Under the pieces are notes generated by a model. The model was not told the origin of the DNA, searched no databases, and worked only from the letters and a program-made list of their open reading frames with translations. From Fischerella sp. PCC 9605 (GTDB taxonomy: Bacteria; Cyanobacteriota; Cyanobacteriia; Cyanobacteriales; Nostocaceae): a stretch of 64,000 nucleotides of DNA. The stretch spans positions 1,575,946-1,639,945 of the forward strand of contig NZ_KI912149.1 in the NCBI RefSeq assembly GCF_000517105.1, in the 5' to 3' direction. A program made the translations under genes and the position numbers. Below, piece after piece: positions 1 through 9,219 of this stretch (the stretch's first letter is position 1; each line of letters begins with the position of its first letter).

Positions 1-202
1 TGTAGTTTCAACAACTATAAGCGCAAACATTGCTAGCGCTTCAGAAATGATAACAATTTCAAAACTTTTAGCTGGAATTACTGCGATCGCTAACCTTGTT
101 CCTTGTAATAGGTGTTTTTGCGTGCTATTTTCCAGCAGCTAGCGGATCTCGCTCCAGGGTAAATCTACCAATAATTGTTGCCCATTCACAGGAGTGATTT
201 GA

Positions 203-1048
203 ATGACAAAATTTCAAATTAGAAAGAGATTACGTCAGGCTACAGCTAAGGGGAAAACTGTTTTTCTTGGTTTGGGAACCGTCTCAACCGTGGTGACGCT
301 GGGTGTATTATCTCCATCTACATCTTTCGCTGCCACTATTGTTAGTACCGAACTAGTACTCTCTGTTGACGTTTCTGGGAGCGTTAATAGCAGTGAGTTC
401 AACTTACAGCGACAAGGTTACGCAAACGCATTTAGGAATCCCACAATTCAGGAGCAAATCGCAGCCTTGCCAGGAGGTATTGCAACAACTTTATCCTATT
501 GGGGTAGTAATGCAGAACAGTCTTTACCTTGGTTCCATATCACTGATGCTGCTAGTGCTAATGCTTTTGCTGATGCAATCGCAGCTACTACAAGACCATT
601 TTCTGGTGCGACTGGTATTGCTAATGCCATTGACTTTGCGAAGAATCTCCTCGACACAAACGATTATGATGGCAACAGAAAAGTAATTGATGTGTCTGGT
701 GATGGAAGGGATAATGTTTCCGGTCTTGCAAAGCTTCAAGCCGCACGAGATAACGCAGTTAACGCTGGGGTTGTTATCAATGGTTTACCAATCTTAAGTA
801 ATCGGTCAGACCTTGATAAATACTACCAAGACAACGTGATCGGGGGTTCAGGTTCCTTTACAATTCCAGCAAATGACTTCTCAAACTTTGAGAAAGCTGT
901 CACACAGAAGATAGGACGTGAGATTGTCGAATCTAAAAAACCAGTCCCGGAACCCTTAACTATCCTCGGCTCCCTCGCCGCTGGTAGTATGGGTGTAGCT
1001 CTGCGCCGGAAAAAGATGCAACAAAGCAAAAGTGTAGAGAAAGCTTAA
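203..1048 (+). CDS. DUF1194 (vWA-like) protein with PEP-CTERM sorting signal
   Basis: Exported protein of the DUF1194 family, which has a von Willebrand A-like fold. The N-terminus is basic and then hydrophobic (about residues 18-44), as in a signal peptide. The motif DVSGS at 56-60 matches the DxSxS metal-ion (MIDAS) signature, and DVSGDGRD near 163 is a second strand-loop typical of the family. The C-terminus has VPEP at 248, a hydrophobic stretch and an RRKK tail, which is the PEP-CTERM signal for exosortase-dependent sorting. The ATG is supported by GGAG 8 bases upstream. It stands alone, with no operon partner. The ligand and role are unknown. Confidence 0.85.
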   Translation: MTKFQIRKRLRQATAKGKTVFLGLGTVSTVVTLGVLSPSTSFAATIVSTELVLSVDVSGSVNSSEFNLQRQGYANAFRNPTIQEQIAALPGGIATTLSYWGSNAEQSLPWFHITDAASANAFADAIAATTRPFSGATGIANAIDFAKNLLDTNDYDGNRKVIDVSGDGRDNVSGLAKLQAARDNAVNAGVVINGLPILSNRSDLDKYYQDNVIGGSGSFTIPANDFSNFEKAVTQKIGREIVESKKPVPEPLTILGSLAAGSMGVALRRKKMQQSKSVEKA

Positions 1049-1264
1049 GCTGATTTTTCTGTTTTTATCTGTTTTCAACGCTGAGAAATACTAATAACTT
1101 AAGGTTGAGGGCGAGCTGTTTTTTGGTTCGTCCTGTTTCTGAACAGCCTTAGTAACTTCACCTAAGTTTTAATTAGTCGTTATTCTTAATGAGTATAAGC
1201 TCAATCAACTTATGCACTTTTGCGATAGAAACAAAAAAGAATACACGAGGAGCGATCGCACTCT

Positions 1265-1927
1265 ATGGCGAATAAAACGCTTGGACTGGAAAAACATCTT
1301 TATGACTACTTGCTCTCAGTATCTCTGCGAGAACCAGAAGTTTTGAGCAAACTGCGCCAAGAAACAGCACAGCATCCCATGGCCGCAATGCAGATTGCAC
1401 CTGAGCAGGGACAGTTTATGGCGTTGTTGGTGAAGTTAATAGGAGCAAAGAAAACTTTAGATATCGGTGTATTTACTGGTTACAGTTCTCTGGTGGTAGC
1501 ATTGGCATTACCACCAGATGGCAAAGTCATTGCCTGTGATGTTGATGAAGAACCTACGTCAATAGCCCGTCGCTACTGGCAGCAAGCAGGTGTAGCAAAT
1601 AAAATTGACTTGCATATTGCCCCAGCCCTAGAAACTCTAGAAAAATTGCTGGCAGCAGGAGAAGCAGAAACATTTGATTTTGCCTTCATTGACGCTGATA
1701 AAAGCAACTATGATAATTATTACGAACTAGCTTTGCAACTTGTGCGTCGGGGAGGGCTGATTGCGATCGATAATGTGCTGTGGTCAGGTCAAGTTGCAGA
1801 TCCCCAAGTGCAGGATAATAGAACTAAAAAAATTCGTGCTTTGAATCAGAAGTTGCATCAAGACCAAAGAGTAACTATCAGTATGCTGCCAATTGCTGAT
1901 GGGTTGACATTAGCAATGAAAAATTAA
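1265..1927 (+). CDS. Class I SAM-dependent O-methyltransferase (caffeoyl-CoA OMT type)
   Basis: Soluble methyltransferase of the family that includes caffeoyl-CoA and catechol O-methyltransferases. At 220 residues it has the usual length. The SAM-binding motif is seen in LDIGVFTGYSSLVVALAL (about residues 66-83), followed by the acidic VIACDVDEE strand. The DFAFIDADKSNY stretch near 139 carries the aspartates that bind the divalent metal in this family, and IAIDNVLWSG follows. Cyanobacterial members methylate small catechol-like substrates; the substrate here cannot be read from sequence. A GAGGAG lies 12 bases before the ATG, a little far for a ribosome site. Single-gene unit. Confidence 0.9.
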   Translation: MANKTLGLEKHLYDYLLSVSLREPEVLSKLRQETAQHPMAAMQIAPEQGQFMALLVKLIGAKKTLDIGVFTGYSSLVVALALPPDGKVIACDVDEEPTSIARRYWQQAGVANKIDLHIAPALETLEKLLAAGEAETFDFAFIDADKSNYDNYYELALQLVRRGGLIAIDNVLWSGQVADPQVQDNRTKKIRALNQKLHQDQRVTISMLPIADGLTLAMKN

Positions 1928-2018
1928 CAATCAGAAATCAAACATTTTGCGTCATTTTATACAAATAACTCTGCGAGCCTCTGCGAAAACCTCTGCGAGC
2001 CTCTGCGTTTAATTAAGC

Positions 2019-2900
2019 CTAGCTTAGCCCCTTTTTTGCTTGTCTTTGCTTTTCCTCCTGACGTTTTCTCTTCTCCTCGGTGAGACTATCAAAACAGTGC
2101 GGACAACAAACTCCTTCTTCATACTTTAGAGAAGTCTTGTCAGCTTCTGAAATCGGATATCCACAACTAGCACACATTTCATAGGAACCAGGTTCCAAAC
2201 CGTGAGCAACTGCAACCCGTTCATCAAAAACAAAACACTCCCCATCCCACAAACTTTCTTCTGCTGGGACTTCCTCTAAATATTTAAGAATGCCTCCTTT
2301 GAGGTGATAAACCTCTTGAAAACCTTGAGAGAGCATAAAAGACGAAGCTTTTTCACAGCGAATACCACCAGTACAAAATAGCGCTACCTTTTTGTGCTTG
2401 CTGGGATCGAGGTGTTTGCGAACATAATCTGGAAATTGCCGAAATGAGTCTGTATTGGGATTTTGCGCTCCTTGGAAAGTGCCAATACTTACTTCATAAT
2501 TATTGCGGGTATCAACAATCGTTACTTCCGGATCGGCAATGATGGTATTCCAATCCTTGGAATTAACATAAATACCTACTTGTTCATTGGGATCAATATC
2601 AGACATTCCAATAGTGACAATTTCTTTTTTGAGGCGCACCTTTATGCGCTCAAACGGGGGTAAGTCAGCAGTAGACTCTTTGTGTTCCAAGTCGGCAAAA
2701 CGGGAATCGGAACGCAGAAAAGCTAATACTGAGTCAATACCCTCACGAGAACCCGCTATTGTAGCGTTGATACCTTCTTGTGCTAGCAGAATAGTTCCCT
2801 TGATGTCTTGGGCTTGACAGTAAGACAGCAAAGGCTGTTGTTTCTCGGCAAAGTCTGGCAGCTTGACAAATTTATAAAATGTAGCAACAACTACGCTCAT
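2019..2900 (-). CDS. trhO: tRNA uridine(34) hydroxylase TrhO (rhodanese-domain protein)
   Basis: Family knowledge: TrhO (YceA) makes 5-hydroxyuridine at the wobble position of certain tRNAs by an O2-dependent, prephenate-independent route. The 293-residue protein has an N-terminal ferredoxin-like region (1-100, with [16 protein letters not shown]), a rhodanese domain (about 120-220) whose loop [10 protein letters not shown] puts the active cysteine at C176 and a conserved second cysteine at C182, and a cysteine-rich tail (CASCGY, CCPHC) likely to bind zinc. The C-terminus is basic and glutamine-rich. It is divergent in orientation from the O-methyltransferase and has no operon partner. Confidence 0.92.
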   Translation of the reverse strand: MSVVVATFYKFVKLPDFAEKQQPLLSYCQAQDIKGTILLAQEGINATIAGSREGIDSVLAFLRSDSRFADLEHKESTADLPPFERIKVRLKKEIVTIGMSDIDPNEQVGIYVNSKDWNTIIADPEVTIVDTRNNYEVSIGTFQGAQNPNTDSFRQFPDYVRKHLDPSKHKKVALFCTGGIRCEKASSFMLSQGFQEVYHLKGGILKYLEEVPAEESLWDGECFVFDERVAVAHGLEPGSYEMCASCGYPISEADKTSLKYEEGVCCPHCFDSLTEEKRKRQEEKQRQAKKGLS

Positions 2901-2960
2901 TTCTGACTTTTTCTCCCTTCTTCAGGACAATCACCCACAAGAGGATGTTTGAGAAGTATT

Positions 2961-3312
2961 AGATCTCCCCTAGCCACCCTTGAAAAGGGCAGGGCTGTTT
3001 CGTTCCACAAGGGCAAGAAGTTTGTCAATATCATGAGAGAGAAATCTCTGTGATGGAACTATGGCCATTTCGGCGGAGTATATTGAGAGCGATCGCTCTT
3101 AAGATGGAAAGATTTGCAGGGGCATTGCCCATACGTATTTTTGAATCGTCCTCCTTGAAAACTACGTCTTTATCGCAGTGGAGGCTATTTTCAATACACC
3201 AATGACCGCGAATACTACTACTCATGTCTTGTGCTGTGTTAATTAGGCCTCAACACTTGCAATTTTACATGTTTTAGGGAATGAAACAGCCCTGCCGTGG
3301 GCTAGGGGGATC
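2961..3312 (-). mobile_element. ISAs1-family remnant with inverted ends
   Basis: About 350 bases bounded by inverted repeats. GGCAGGGCTGTTTC at 2988-3001 is the reverse complement of the sequence at 3283-3296. Just outside, CTCCCCTAGCCAC (2965-2977) mirrors GTGGGCTAGGGGG (3297-3309). Inside, the minus strand at 3031-3225 still encodes the C-terminus of an ISAs1 transposase: motifs IRGHWCIENSLH and GNAPANLSILRAIALN, where intact members read IRGHWxIENSLHW and GNAPxNxxxLRxIALN. The N-terminal domain and first catalytic residues are gone, so this is a non-autonomous, internally deleted copy. A matching left end lies at 62133-62181. Confidence 0.8.
3031..3225 (-). pseudogene. C-terminal fragment of ISAs1-family transposase
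   Basis: A 64-codon open stretch matching only the last part of an ISAs1 DDE transposase. The conserved HWxIENxLHxxxDVxFxED block near the catalytic glutamate is readable as HWCIENSLHCDKDVVFKED, followed by GNAPAN and ALNILRR. An intact protein is about 370 residues, so roughly the first four fifths are missing. It should not be functional by itself. It sits between the TIRs of the remnant at 2961-3312. Confidence 0.82.
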
Positions 3313-3329
3313 GATACTTCCAAAAACAA

Positions 3330-4379
3330 CTATGACAAATTAATCAACATCTCAATGAGTATTTGATTTTGCTCATCAGTGCCGACGGTAATGCGAAGCT
3401 TATCCTCTAAGCCAGGATGCTTGAAGTAGCGTACCAGAATTCCCCGTTCTTTCAGTGCCAAATAAATTTCCTCTGCATTGCCCTTGGGCGGTTGTGCTAA
3501 CAGAAAATTAGTTTGAGAATCCCACAACTTAAAGCCCAGTTGCTTGAGATCTACCGCCAGCTTTGCCCGTGAAGCCTTCACTTTTTGGACACATTCATTC
3601 TTATAGGCTTGATCGCGGATTGCTGCGGCCCCAACCAAACAAGCGATCGCATCAATATTGTAGCTATCTTTAACTTTAAATAAACCAGATAATAGCTGAG
3701 GATTGGCAATTCCAAAGCCCAGCCGCAAACCTGCTAGAGAATAACCTTTGGATAACGTGCGGATGACAATGACATTCTCAAATTCTTTTACTAACGGCAA
3801 CGCTGTTTCGTCCGCAAAGTCAACATAAGCTTCATCAACCACCAATACACCTGATAACCTAGCTGCCAATTGGCGGAGATGATCAACTGGAACAGCATGT
3901 CCTGATGGGCTATTGGGGGATGCAACAAACGTCACCGCACCATTTGCCGCTACTAGTTCCTCAATTGGTAAGTGATAGTCATCTGGGTAAGGAATTTCCA
4001 CATATTCCGCAGGCTGCATCTGTGCCAACGTCCGATACAGCACATAGGTTGGCATCGGATAAACCACCTTACGCCCCAACTCTGCACAGGCACGCATGAC
4101 GATATTTAGTAAATCATCGCTGCCATTACTAACAATAATCCAGTCAACCGGAATCTCCAACACCTCGCTAACCGCTTTCCGAAAATCGTTAGCATAGGAA
4201 TCTGGGTAACGCCGCAACCATTCACTATCTAGGTTACGCAAAACAGCGATCGCATCAGGTGAGGGCGGATAAGGATTCTCATTGGTGTTGAGCTTGATAA
4301 TGTTTGTACCAGGCTTGGGTTGTTCACCGGGAACGTACCCAACCATCGCATCAACACTTGGGCGGAAGTAGGAAGTCAT
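3330..4379 (-). CDS. hisC: Histidinol-phosphate aminotransferase HisC
   Basis: PLP-dependent aminotransferase of fold type I. It converts imidazole-acetol phosphate and glutamate to histidinol phosphate in histidine synthesis; some relatives also act on aromatic amino acids. The 349-residue length is normal. Visible motifs are NENPYPPSP near 33-41 (substrate arm), SNGSDDLLNIVMRAC near 84-98, ASPNSPSG at 153-160, VDEAYVDF at 181-188, and the PLP lysine at K211 in SKGYSLAGLRLG. The start ATG is the first residue of a MTSYFRPSVDAM sequence that matches the family N-terminus. It is divergent from lysS, with a 264-base spacer. Confidence 0.93.
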   Translation of the reverse strand: MTSYFRPSVDAMVGYVPGEQPKPGTNIIKLNTNENPYPPSPDAIAVLRNLDSEWLRRYPDSYANDFRKAVSEVLEIPVDWIIVSNGSDDLLNIVMRACAELGRKVVYPMPTYVLYRTLAQMQPAEYVEIPYPDDYHLPIEELVAANGAVTFVASPNSPSGHAVPVDHLRQLAARLSGVLVVDEAYVDFADETALPLVKEFENVIVIRTLSKGYSLAGLRLGFGIANPQLLSGLFKVKDSYNIDAIACLVGAAAIRDQAYKNECVQKVKASRAKLAVDLKQLGFKLWDSQTNFLLAQPPKGNAEEIYLALKERGILVRYFKHPGLEDKLRITVGTDEQNQILIEMLINLS

Positions 4380-4643
4380 GAGGTATTTTCAAGACCGAAA
4401 AAATATTATAACTTTCATGAACGAGTATTAGAACTTTGTTGAACAGGGAGAAGAATTAACCCCGAATGATATTGGGTACTAGCACCATTATTTATATCCC
4501 CTAATTTTAATAATGGAGATTTCCCTATTCCCTGTTGCCCGTTAAGAGTTCCCTGTTCCCTTTTAAAAGCTGTACTCTTGAGGGGTGTCTGCTTCTTTCC
4601 TTCCATCTATAATTAATTCTTGCCCCCTGAAAGTTCGTTAACC

Positions 4644-6170
4644 ATGTCGGAAGAAGATATCCGTGCCACGCGGCAGTCGAAAGTAGAACAGCTTAGACAG
4701 TTAGGGATGAATCCCTACGCCTATCGTTGGGAATCTACCCATCATACAGCGCAATTGCAGGAAAAATTTGCTGATTTGCCCAACGGTGAAGAAGTTGAGA
4801 TCGATGTAGCAGTTGCCGGACGCATCATGGCGCGTCGCGTCATGGGTAAACTGGCTTTCTTTACCTTGGAAGATGAAACCGGCAAAATTCAGCTTTATCT
4901 AGAAAAAAATCGCATTCAAGAAGGTATGGCAGATATTGATACCGATGCCTTCAACCACCTCAAGCAACTCACAGATGTCGGCGACATCATGGGAGTCAAA
5001 GGGACAATTAAACGGACTGAAAAGGGCGAGTTATCAGTTTACGTTAAACAATATACAATCCTAACTAAATCCCTGTTACCCTTGCCTGATAAGTGGCACG
5101 GGTTGACGGATGTTGCCAAGCGTTACCGTCAGCGCTACGTAGACTTAATTGTTAACCCAGAAGTCAGACAAACATTTCGCCGTCGCGCTCAAATCACCGC
5201 TGGTATTCGTAGATACTTAGAACAGCGTGATTTTCTGGAAATAGAAACTCCTGTTCTGCAAGCAGAAGCCGGAGGTGCAGAAGCACGTCCGTTTATTACG
5301 TACCACAACACGCTGGAAATGGAGTTATATCTGCGAATTGCGACAGAACTCCATCTCAAGCGGTTAATTGTCGGTGGTTTTGAAAAGGTATTTGAACTGG
5401 GGCGAATTTTCCGCAATGAAGGGATTTCTACCCGGCACAACCCAGAATTTACCACGATTGAGGTTTACCAAGCCTACGCCGACTACAACGATATGATGGC
5501 ACTGACGGAGGGAATTATTACCACCGTCGCCCAAGAAGTACTCGGTACGCTGCACGTAACATACCAAGACCAAGTGATTGATTTAACACCACCTTGGCGA
5601 CGTGCAACTATGCACGATTTAGTGATGGAATACGCAGGTTTGGATTTCAACTCTTTCCAAACTCTGGAAGAAGCAAAAGCAGCATGTAAAAATGCTGGGC
5701 TAGAAGGTATAGAAAATTGCCATTCTCTTGGTAAACTCCTCAATGAAGCCTTCGAGCAAAAGGTAGAAGCAAACTTAGTTCAACCTACCTTTGTGATTGA
5801 CTATCCTGTGGAAATTTCGCCACTGGCAAAACCGCATCGTTCTAAGCCTGGTTTGGTGGAACGTTTTGAGTTATTTATTGTCGGGCGAGAGACTGCTAAC
5901 AGTTTCTCTGAACTTACCGATCCCATCGAGCAAAGGCAACGTTTAGAAGAGCAAGCGGCGAAGAAAGCGGCGGGTGATTTAGAAGCACAAGGAGTAGATG
6001 AAGACTTCCTGGCAGCTTTGGAATACGGGATGCCACCTACAGGTGGTTTAGGTATTGGCATTGACAGGTTGGTAATGTTACTAACCGACTGTGCCAGTAT
6101 TAGGGATGCGATCGCTTTTCCCTTACTCAAGCCAGAAAAATCTGACTCGTCTTCAGAAACAACTACTTAG
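4644..6170 (+). CDS. lysS: Lysyl-tRNA synthetase, class II
   Basis: Charges tRNA-Lys with lysine in the cytoplasm. The protein begins with a short helix, then an OB-fold anticodon-binding domain (about 50-150, with [18 protein letters not shown]), then the class II catalytic core. Motif 2 is visible in [20 protein letters not shown] and motif 3 in [16 protein letters not shown]. The C-terminus, [11 protein letters not shown], is a typical cyanobacterial extension. An in-frame TTG at 4620 would add eight residues, but the ATG at 4644 ([11 protein letters not shown]) fits the family start better. It converges on treY, with a spacer full of GGTGATTGGTGATT-type short repeats. Confidence 0.95.
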   Translation: MSEEDIRATRQSKVEQLRQLGMNPYAYRWESTHHTAQLQEKFADLPNGEEVEIDVAVAGRIMARRVMGKLAFFTLEDETGKIQLYLEKNRIQEGMADIDTDAFNHLKQLTDVGDIMGVKGTIKRTEKGELSVYVKQYTILTKSLLPLPDKWHGLTDVAKRYRQRYVDLIVNPEVRQTFRRRAQITAGIRRYLEQRDFLEIETPVLQAEAGGAEARPFITYHNTLEMELYLRIATELHLKRLIVGGFEKVFELGRIFRNEGISTRHNPEFTTIEVYQAYADYNDMMALTEGIITTVAQEVLGTLHVTYQDQVIDLTPPWRRATMHDLVMEYAGLDFNSFQTLEEAKAACKNAGLEGIENCHSLGKLLNEAFEQKVEANLVQPTFVIDYPVEISPLAKPHRSKPGLVERFELFIVGRETANSFSELTDPIEQRQRLEEQAAKKAAGDLEAQGVDEDFLAALEYGMPPTGGLGIGIDRLVMLLTDCASIRDAIAFPLLKPEKSDSSSETTT

Positions 6171-6284
6171 GTGTCCGCTTAAATACTTAAACTGTAGCCT
6201 AAGCTGGTAATAGGTGATTGGTGATTGGGGATTGGTGATTGGGAAAGAGCCTTGTTATAGTTCTTCCCCAGTCCCCAGTTCCCA

Positions 6285-9104
6285 TCATGCATTTTCCTGT
6301 GTTGATGATTCTGGTTGATTAATCAACAACGCTACAGGGAATTTTTGTAAAATTTCCCGCACCCACAGGGTGTCTTCACCTTGCACTTGTTGCCCAGTAA
6401 TTGCGTCATGCCAAATACCAGAGGAACCAGCAGGTGGAACAATGCGGGTTTCTTGCCACACCTGTTCGCCTAGGGGGTACTCGCCTTCTTTAACTAAAGA
6501 GGTGAGGAAACGAGGAGCGATCGCAACTATTTTCTTTTCTCCTAATTCCCTGGCAAATGCAACAATGTGGCTTTTTAAGCTACCTGCGAATGTTAATTTT
6601 ACGTAAGCTCCCCGCTGGAATACATCCAAATTTTGCCGCCGTGCTTGCAGAAGTTGATAAGTCAAGAACAGCTTAATTCGTCCATCTTCTGGACTTTTCA
6701 ACAGTTCGGCAATCAAATCTGATATATTTTCTGCCGCTTTTGCTTTAATGTCTTGCAGATATTCTTGCCGTATTTCAAAGTCTACCGGACGGCGGTTATC
6801 CGGATCTACCATACTCAGATCCCAAAGTTCTGTTCCTTGATAAATGTCTGGTAAACCTGGTGCAGTAACTTTCAGCAATGTCTGCGAAAGAGAATTTAAA
6901 ATGCCATAGTATTGAATTTTGCGCTGGAAGGGACGGAAAGCTTGGATAAATGGGTTATTTTCAGGATCTTTCAGTACGCGATCGGCAAAATTCGTGAAAG
7001 CACTTTCATAGGCTGTATCCGGTTTTATCCATGCGGTGTGAACTTTTGCTTCACGAATTGCTTTGATAATATATTGTTGAATCCGCTCTACAAAGCCCGG
7101 ATAATCTTCATCTTTAAAAGGAAAAGCTCCAATCAGCGATTGATAAAAAAAGTACTCATCGTTAGGAGTTGGCATATCCCGTCCGCCCAGAGTTTCCTTA
7201 TGCGGAGCATTGATTTCCCGCCACTGTTTGAGATTATTCTCCCACTCTTGCGGTATTTCTGATAGGACGTTAATGCGAGCGCGCATATCTTCACCACGTT
7301 TGGTGTCGTGGGTAGAAGTAGCATTCATGGCATGGGGCCACTGAGAAAAACGCTGATGATTAAAGCTGTGGAAATCATCCAATGAAATACCAAAATGTGT
7401 AGGATGAGAACCCACTTCATTGAGTGAGATCAGCCGGTTATAGACATACAAAACAGTATCTTCCACACCCTTCGCCATTAGTGGCCCGGTAAACTGCTGC
7501 AACCGCATCAGGAAACGCAACCATTGCTCCTGATCTTCCTGACTTAGATGCTCGTCAATGTCGAGAATGAGGAATTTTTCAATAAAGCTCAACTCGTTGA
7601 GGAAGTTGGGAATATTCTGTTTGGCTTGAGTCATTACCTGCTGTATATATTCCCGATCTGCTTTGCTAGCTCCAGCGCTACTAATGTAGGTGCGATAAAC
7701 AGGGAACAGTGCCAGAATTTCTACCAAGGCAGCTTTTAAGCCGTACATTGTAAAGTCGCTAGCATAACGATAGCGACCAGAAATTTTTTTGAGCTGATGG
7801 GCTAAATTATCAATATCTCCTGCTAAATGTTTGCTAATAATTAATCTTTTATTTTGGTCAATTAATTCTTCACAGGAAACTTTTCTACTCAAAAAACCAT
7901 GATAAATAGCATCAAATTCTTGTACTGTTGATTGTTGGCAGAAAATACCATTTACTTGGTTCAGAAAATCATAACCTGTTGTACCTTGAATCGGCCAATT
8001 AATTGGCAATTCTTCTTGAGGTTCGAGAATTTTTTCTACAACTAGGTAAGCTTCCGGAGCCTGTTCTCGAAGTCTATTGAGATATTGAGCTGGATCGTAA
8101 AGACCGTCGATATGGTCAATTCTTAACCCACTCACTATTTCCTCTTGAACCAATTTCAAGATACAGGCATGAGTGGTATCAAACACTTGTTCGTCTTCTA
8201 CCTTGAGGGAAATCAGGTCATTAACGGTAAAGAAGCGTCTGTAGTTTAGTTCTTCATTGCCGACTTTCCAGTAGGCGAGACGGAAAAATTGTTCAGCAAG
8301 TAAATTTTCTAAGTGGTTAAAACTCTCAGGGTTTCCTAGTTCTCCATTGAAGATACGGATATTTTCTTCAATAAATTCTCTGACATCAGAACTCTCATTC
8401 CAGAGTTCCCATAACATGCGTTTAATAATGATAATTTGGTCATAGCGTTCTCTTCCCTCCTCCCCAGATGGGATGTATTTCAACATATAGAGAACACTAA
8501 GAAGTTTCATGAAATGGGGATGGTCTCTACCCAATTTATCTCGCAAACGTCCCAGGTCATAGATGAAAACTTGGGAGTAAGATTCAATGCGGATAGGAAA
8601 TTTCAGCGAGTAGTAATTAATTGTTAAACCGTTTTCCTCATACTGGAGTTGCAGTTCACCGCTTTCTAAACAATCGCCGCAAAATTTGCCTAAAAAAGGT
8701 GCTAATACTTTGCCTTGATTTTCTGCATAGTGATGATACCAATCAATATCAAAGTAGTCTCGATACTGGGAGTCAAAACCATTTTCGAGAACATCTACAA
8801 GCATGTGGTTTTGACTGTCAAAAGCCATATGATTAGGTACAATATCTTGCACCCAGCCGATATTGAGTTGCTTGAGTTCCTCGATTAATTCTAAAAATTT
8901 TTCTTTCCCACCCAATTCTGGATTAATTTCGTTCGGGTTGACAGTATCGTAGCCGTGAGTGCTACCTTTTCTGGGGGTCAAAATTGGCGAGGCGTATAAA
9001 TTAGAAATTCCTAGTTCTGCTAAATAGGGAGCGATCGCACAGGCTTGTGCAAAACCAAAACTAGGAGTGAACTGTATCCGGTATGTGGCTATGGGTATTT
9101 GCAT
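6285..9104 (-). CDS. treY: Malto-oligosyltrehalose synthase TreY
   Basis: GH13 enzyme that turns the reducing-end alpha-1,4 link of a malto-oligosaccharide into an alpha,alpha-1,1 link, forming maltooligosyl trehalose. The N-terminus PIATYRIQFTPSFGFAQA and GSTHGYDTVNPNEINPELGG are family hallmarks. The catalytic nucleophile lies in SGLRIDHIDGLYDP, with EKILEPQEELP carrying the acid/base region. GVEDTVLYVYNRLISLNEVG and ATSTHDTKRGEDMRAR are further conserved blocks. At 939 residues it is full length. It is the last gene of the run treS...glgX-treZ-treY read on the minus strand. The 115-base spacer from treZ is a heptamer-repeat hairpin rather than a tight junction. Confidence 0.95.
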   Translation of the reverse strand: MQIPIATYRIQFTPSFGFAQACAIAPYLAELGISNLYASPILTPRKGSTHGYDTVNPNEINPELGGKEKFLELIEELKQLNIGWVQDIVPNHMAFDSQNHMLVDVLENGFDSQYRDYFDIDWYHHYAENQGKVLAPFLGKFCGDCLESGELQLQYEENGLTINYYSLKFPIRIESYSQVFIYDLGRLRDKLGRDHPHFMKLLSVLYMLKYIPSGEEGRERYDQIIIIKRMLWELWNESSDVREFIEENIRIFNGELGNPESFNHLENLLAEQFFRLAYWKVGNEELNYRRFFTVNDLISLKVEDEQVFDTTHACILKLVQEEIVSGLRIDHIDGLYDPAQYLNRLREQAPEAYLVVEKILEPQEELPINWPIQGTTGYDFLNQVNGIFCQQSTVQEFDAIYHGFLSRKVSCEELIDQNKRLIISKHLAGDIDNLAHQLKKISGRYRYASDFTMYGLKAALVEILALFPVYRTYISSAGASKADREYIQQVMTQAKQNIPNFLNELSFIEKFLILDIDEHLSQEDQEQWLRFLMRLQQFTGPLMAKGVEDTVLYVYNRLISLNEVGSHPTHFGISLDDFHSFNHQRFSQWPHAMNATSTHDTKRGEDMRARINVLSEIPQEWENNLKQWREINAPHKETLGGRDMPTPNDEYFFYQSLIGAFPFKDEDYPGFVERIQQYIIKAIREAKVHTAWIKPDTAYESAFTNFADRVLKDPENNPFIQAFRPFQRKIQYYGILNSLSQTLLKVTAPGLPDIYQGTELWDLSMVDPDNRRPVDFEIRQEYLQDIKAKAAENISDLIAELLKSPEDGRIKLFLTYQLLQARRQNLDVFQRGAYVKLTFAGSLKSHIVAFARELGEKKIVAIAPRFLTSLVKEGEYPLGEQVWQETRIVPPAGSSGIWHDAITGQQVQGEDTLWVREILQKFPVALLINQPESSTQENA

Positions 9105-9219
9105 GATTGGTCATTGGTCATTGGTTATTGGTCATTGGTCATGGGTTAGTTGTTGGTTGATTGTTGGTTGTTGCTTGTTAAGACACCAAACAACAAACAC
9201 CAAACAACAAACAACAATG
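9105..9219. repeat. Short tandem repeats with complementary arms between treZ and treY
   Basis: On the plus strand the left half repeats TTGGTCA/TTGGTTA and TTGTTGG units; the right half repeats CAAACAA and CAACAAA units. The halves are partly complementary, so a transcript could fold into a long imperfect hairpin. Such heptamer repeats (STRR-type) are a known feature of Nostoc-like genomes. Confidence 0.75.

Noticed and set aside
1-202. Possible gene end or promoter at window start
   Set aside because: No frame of length, and no clear promoter boxes; only a ribosome site before the DUF1194 gene.
4415-4606. Minus-strand 63-codon frame between hisC and lysS
   Set aside because: Low-complexity spacer with GTTAAGAGTTCCCTGTTCCC-type dispersed sequence; no ribosome site and no family pattern.
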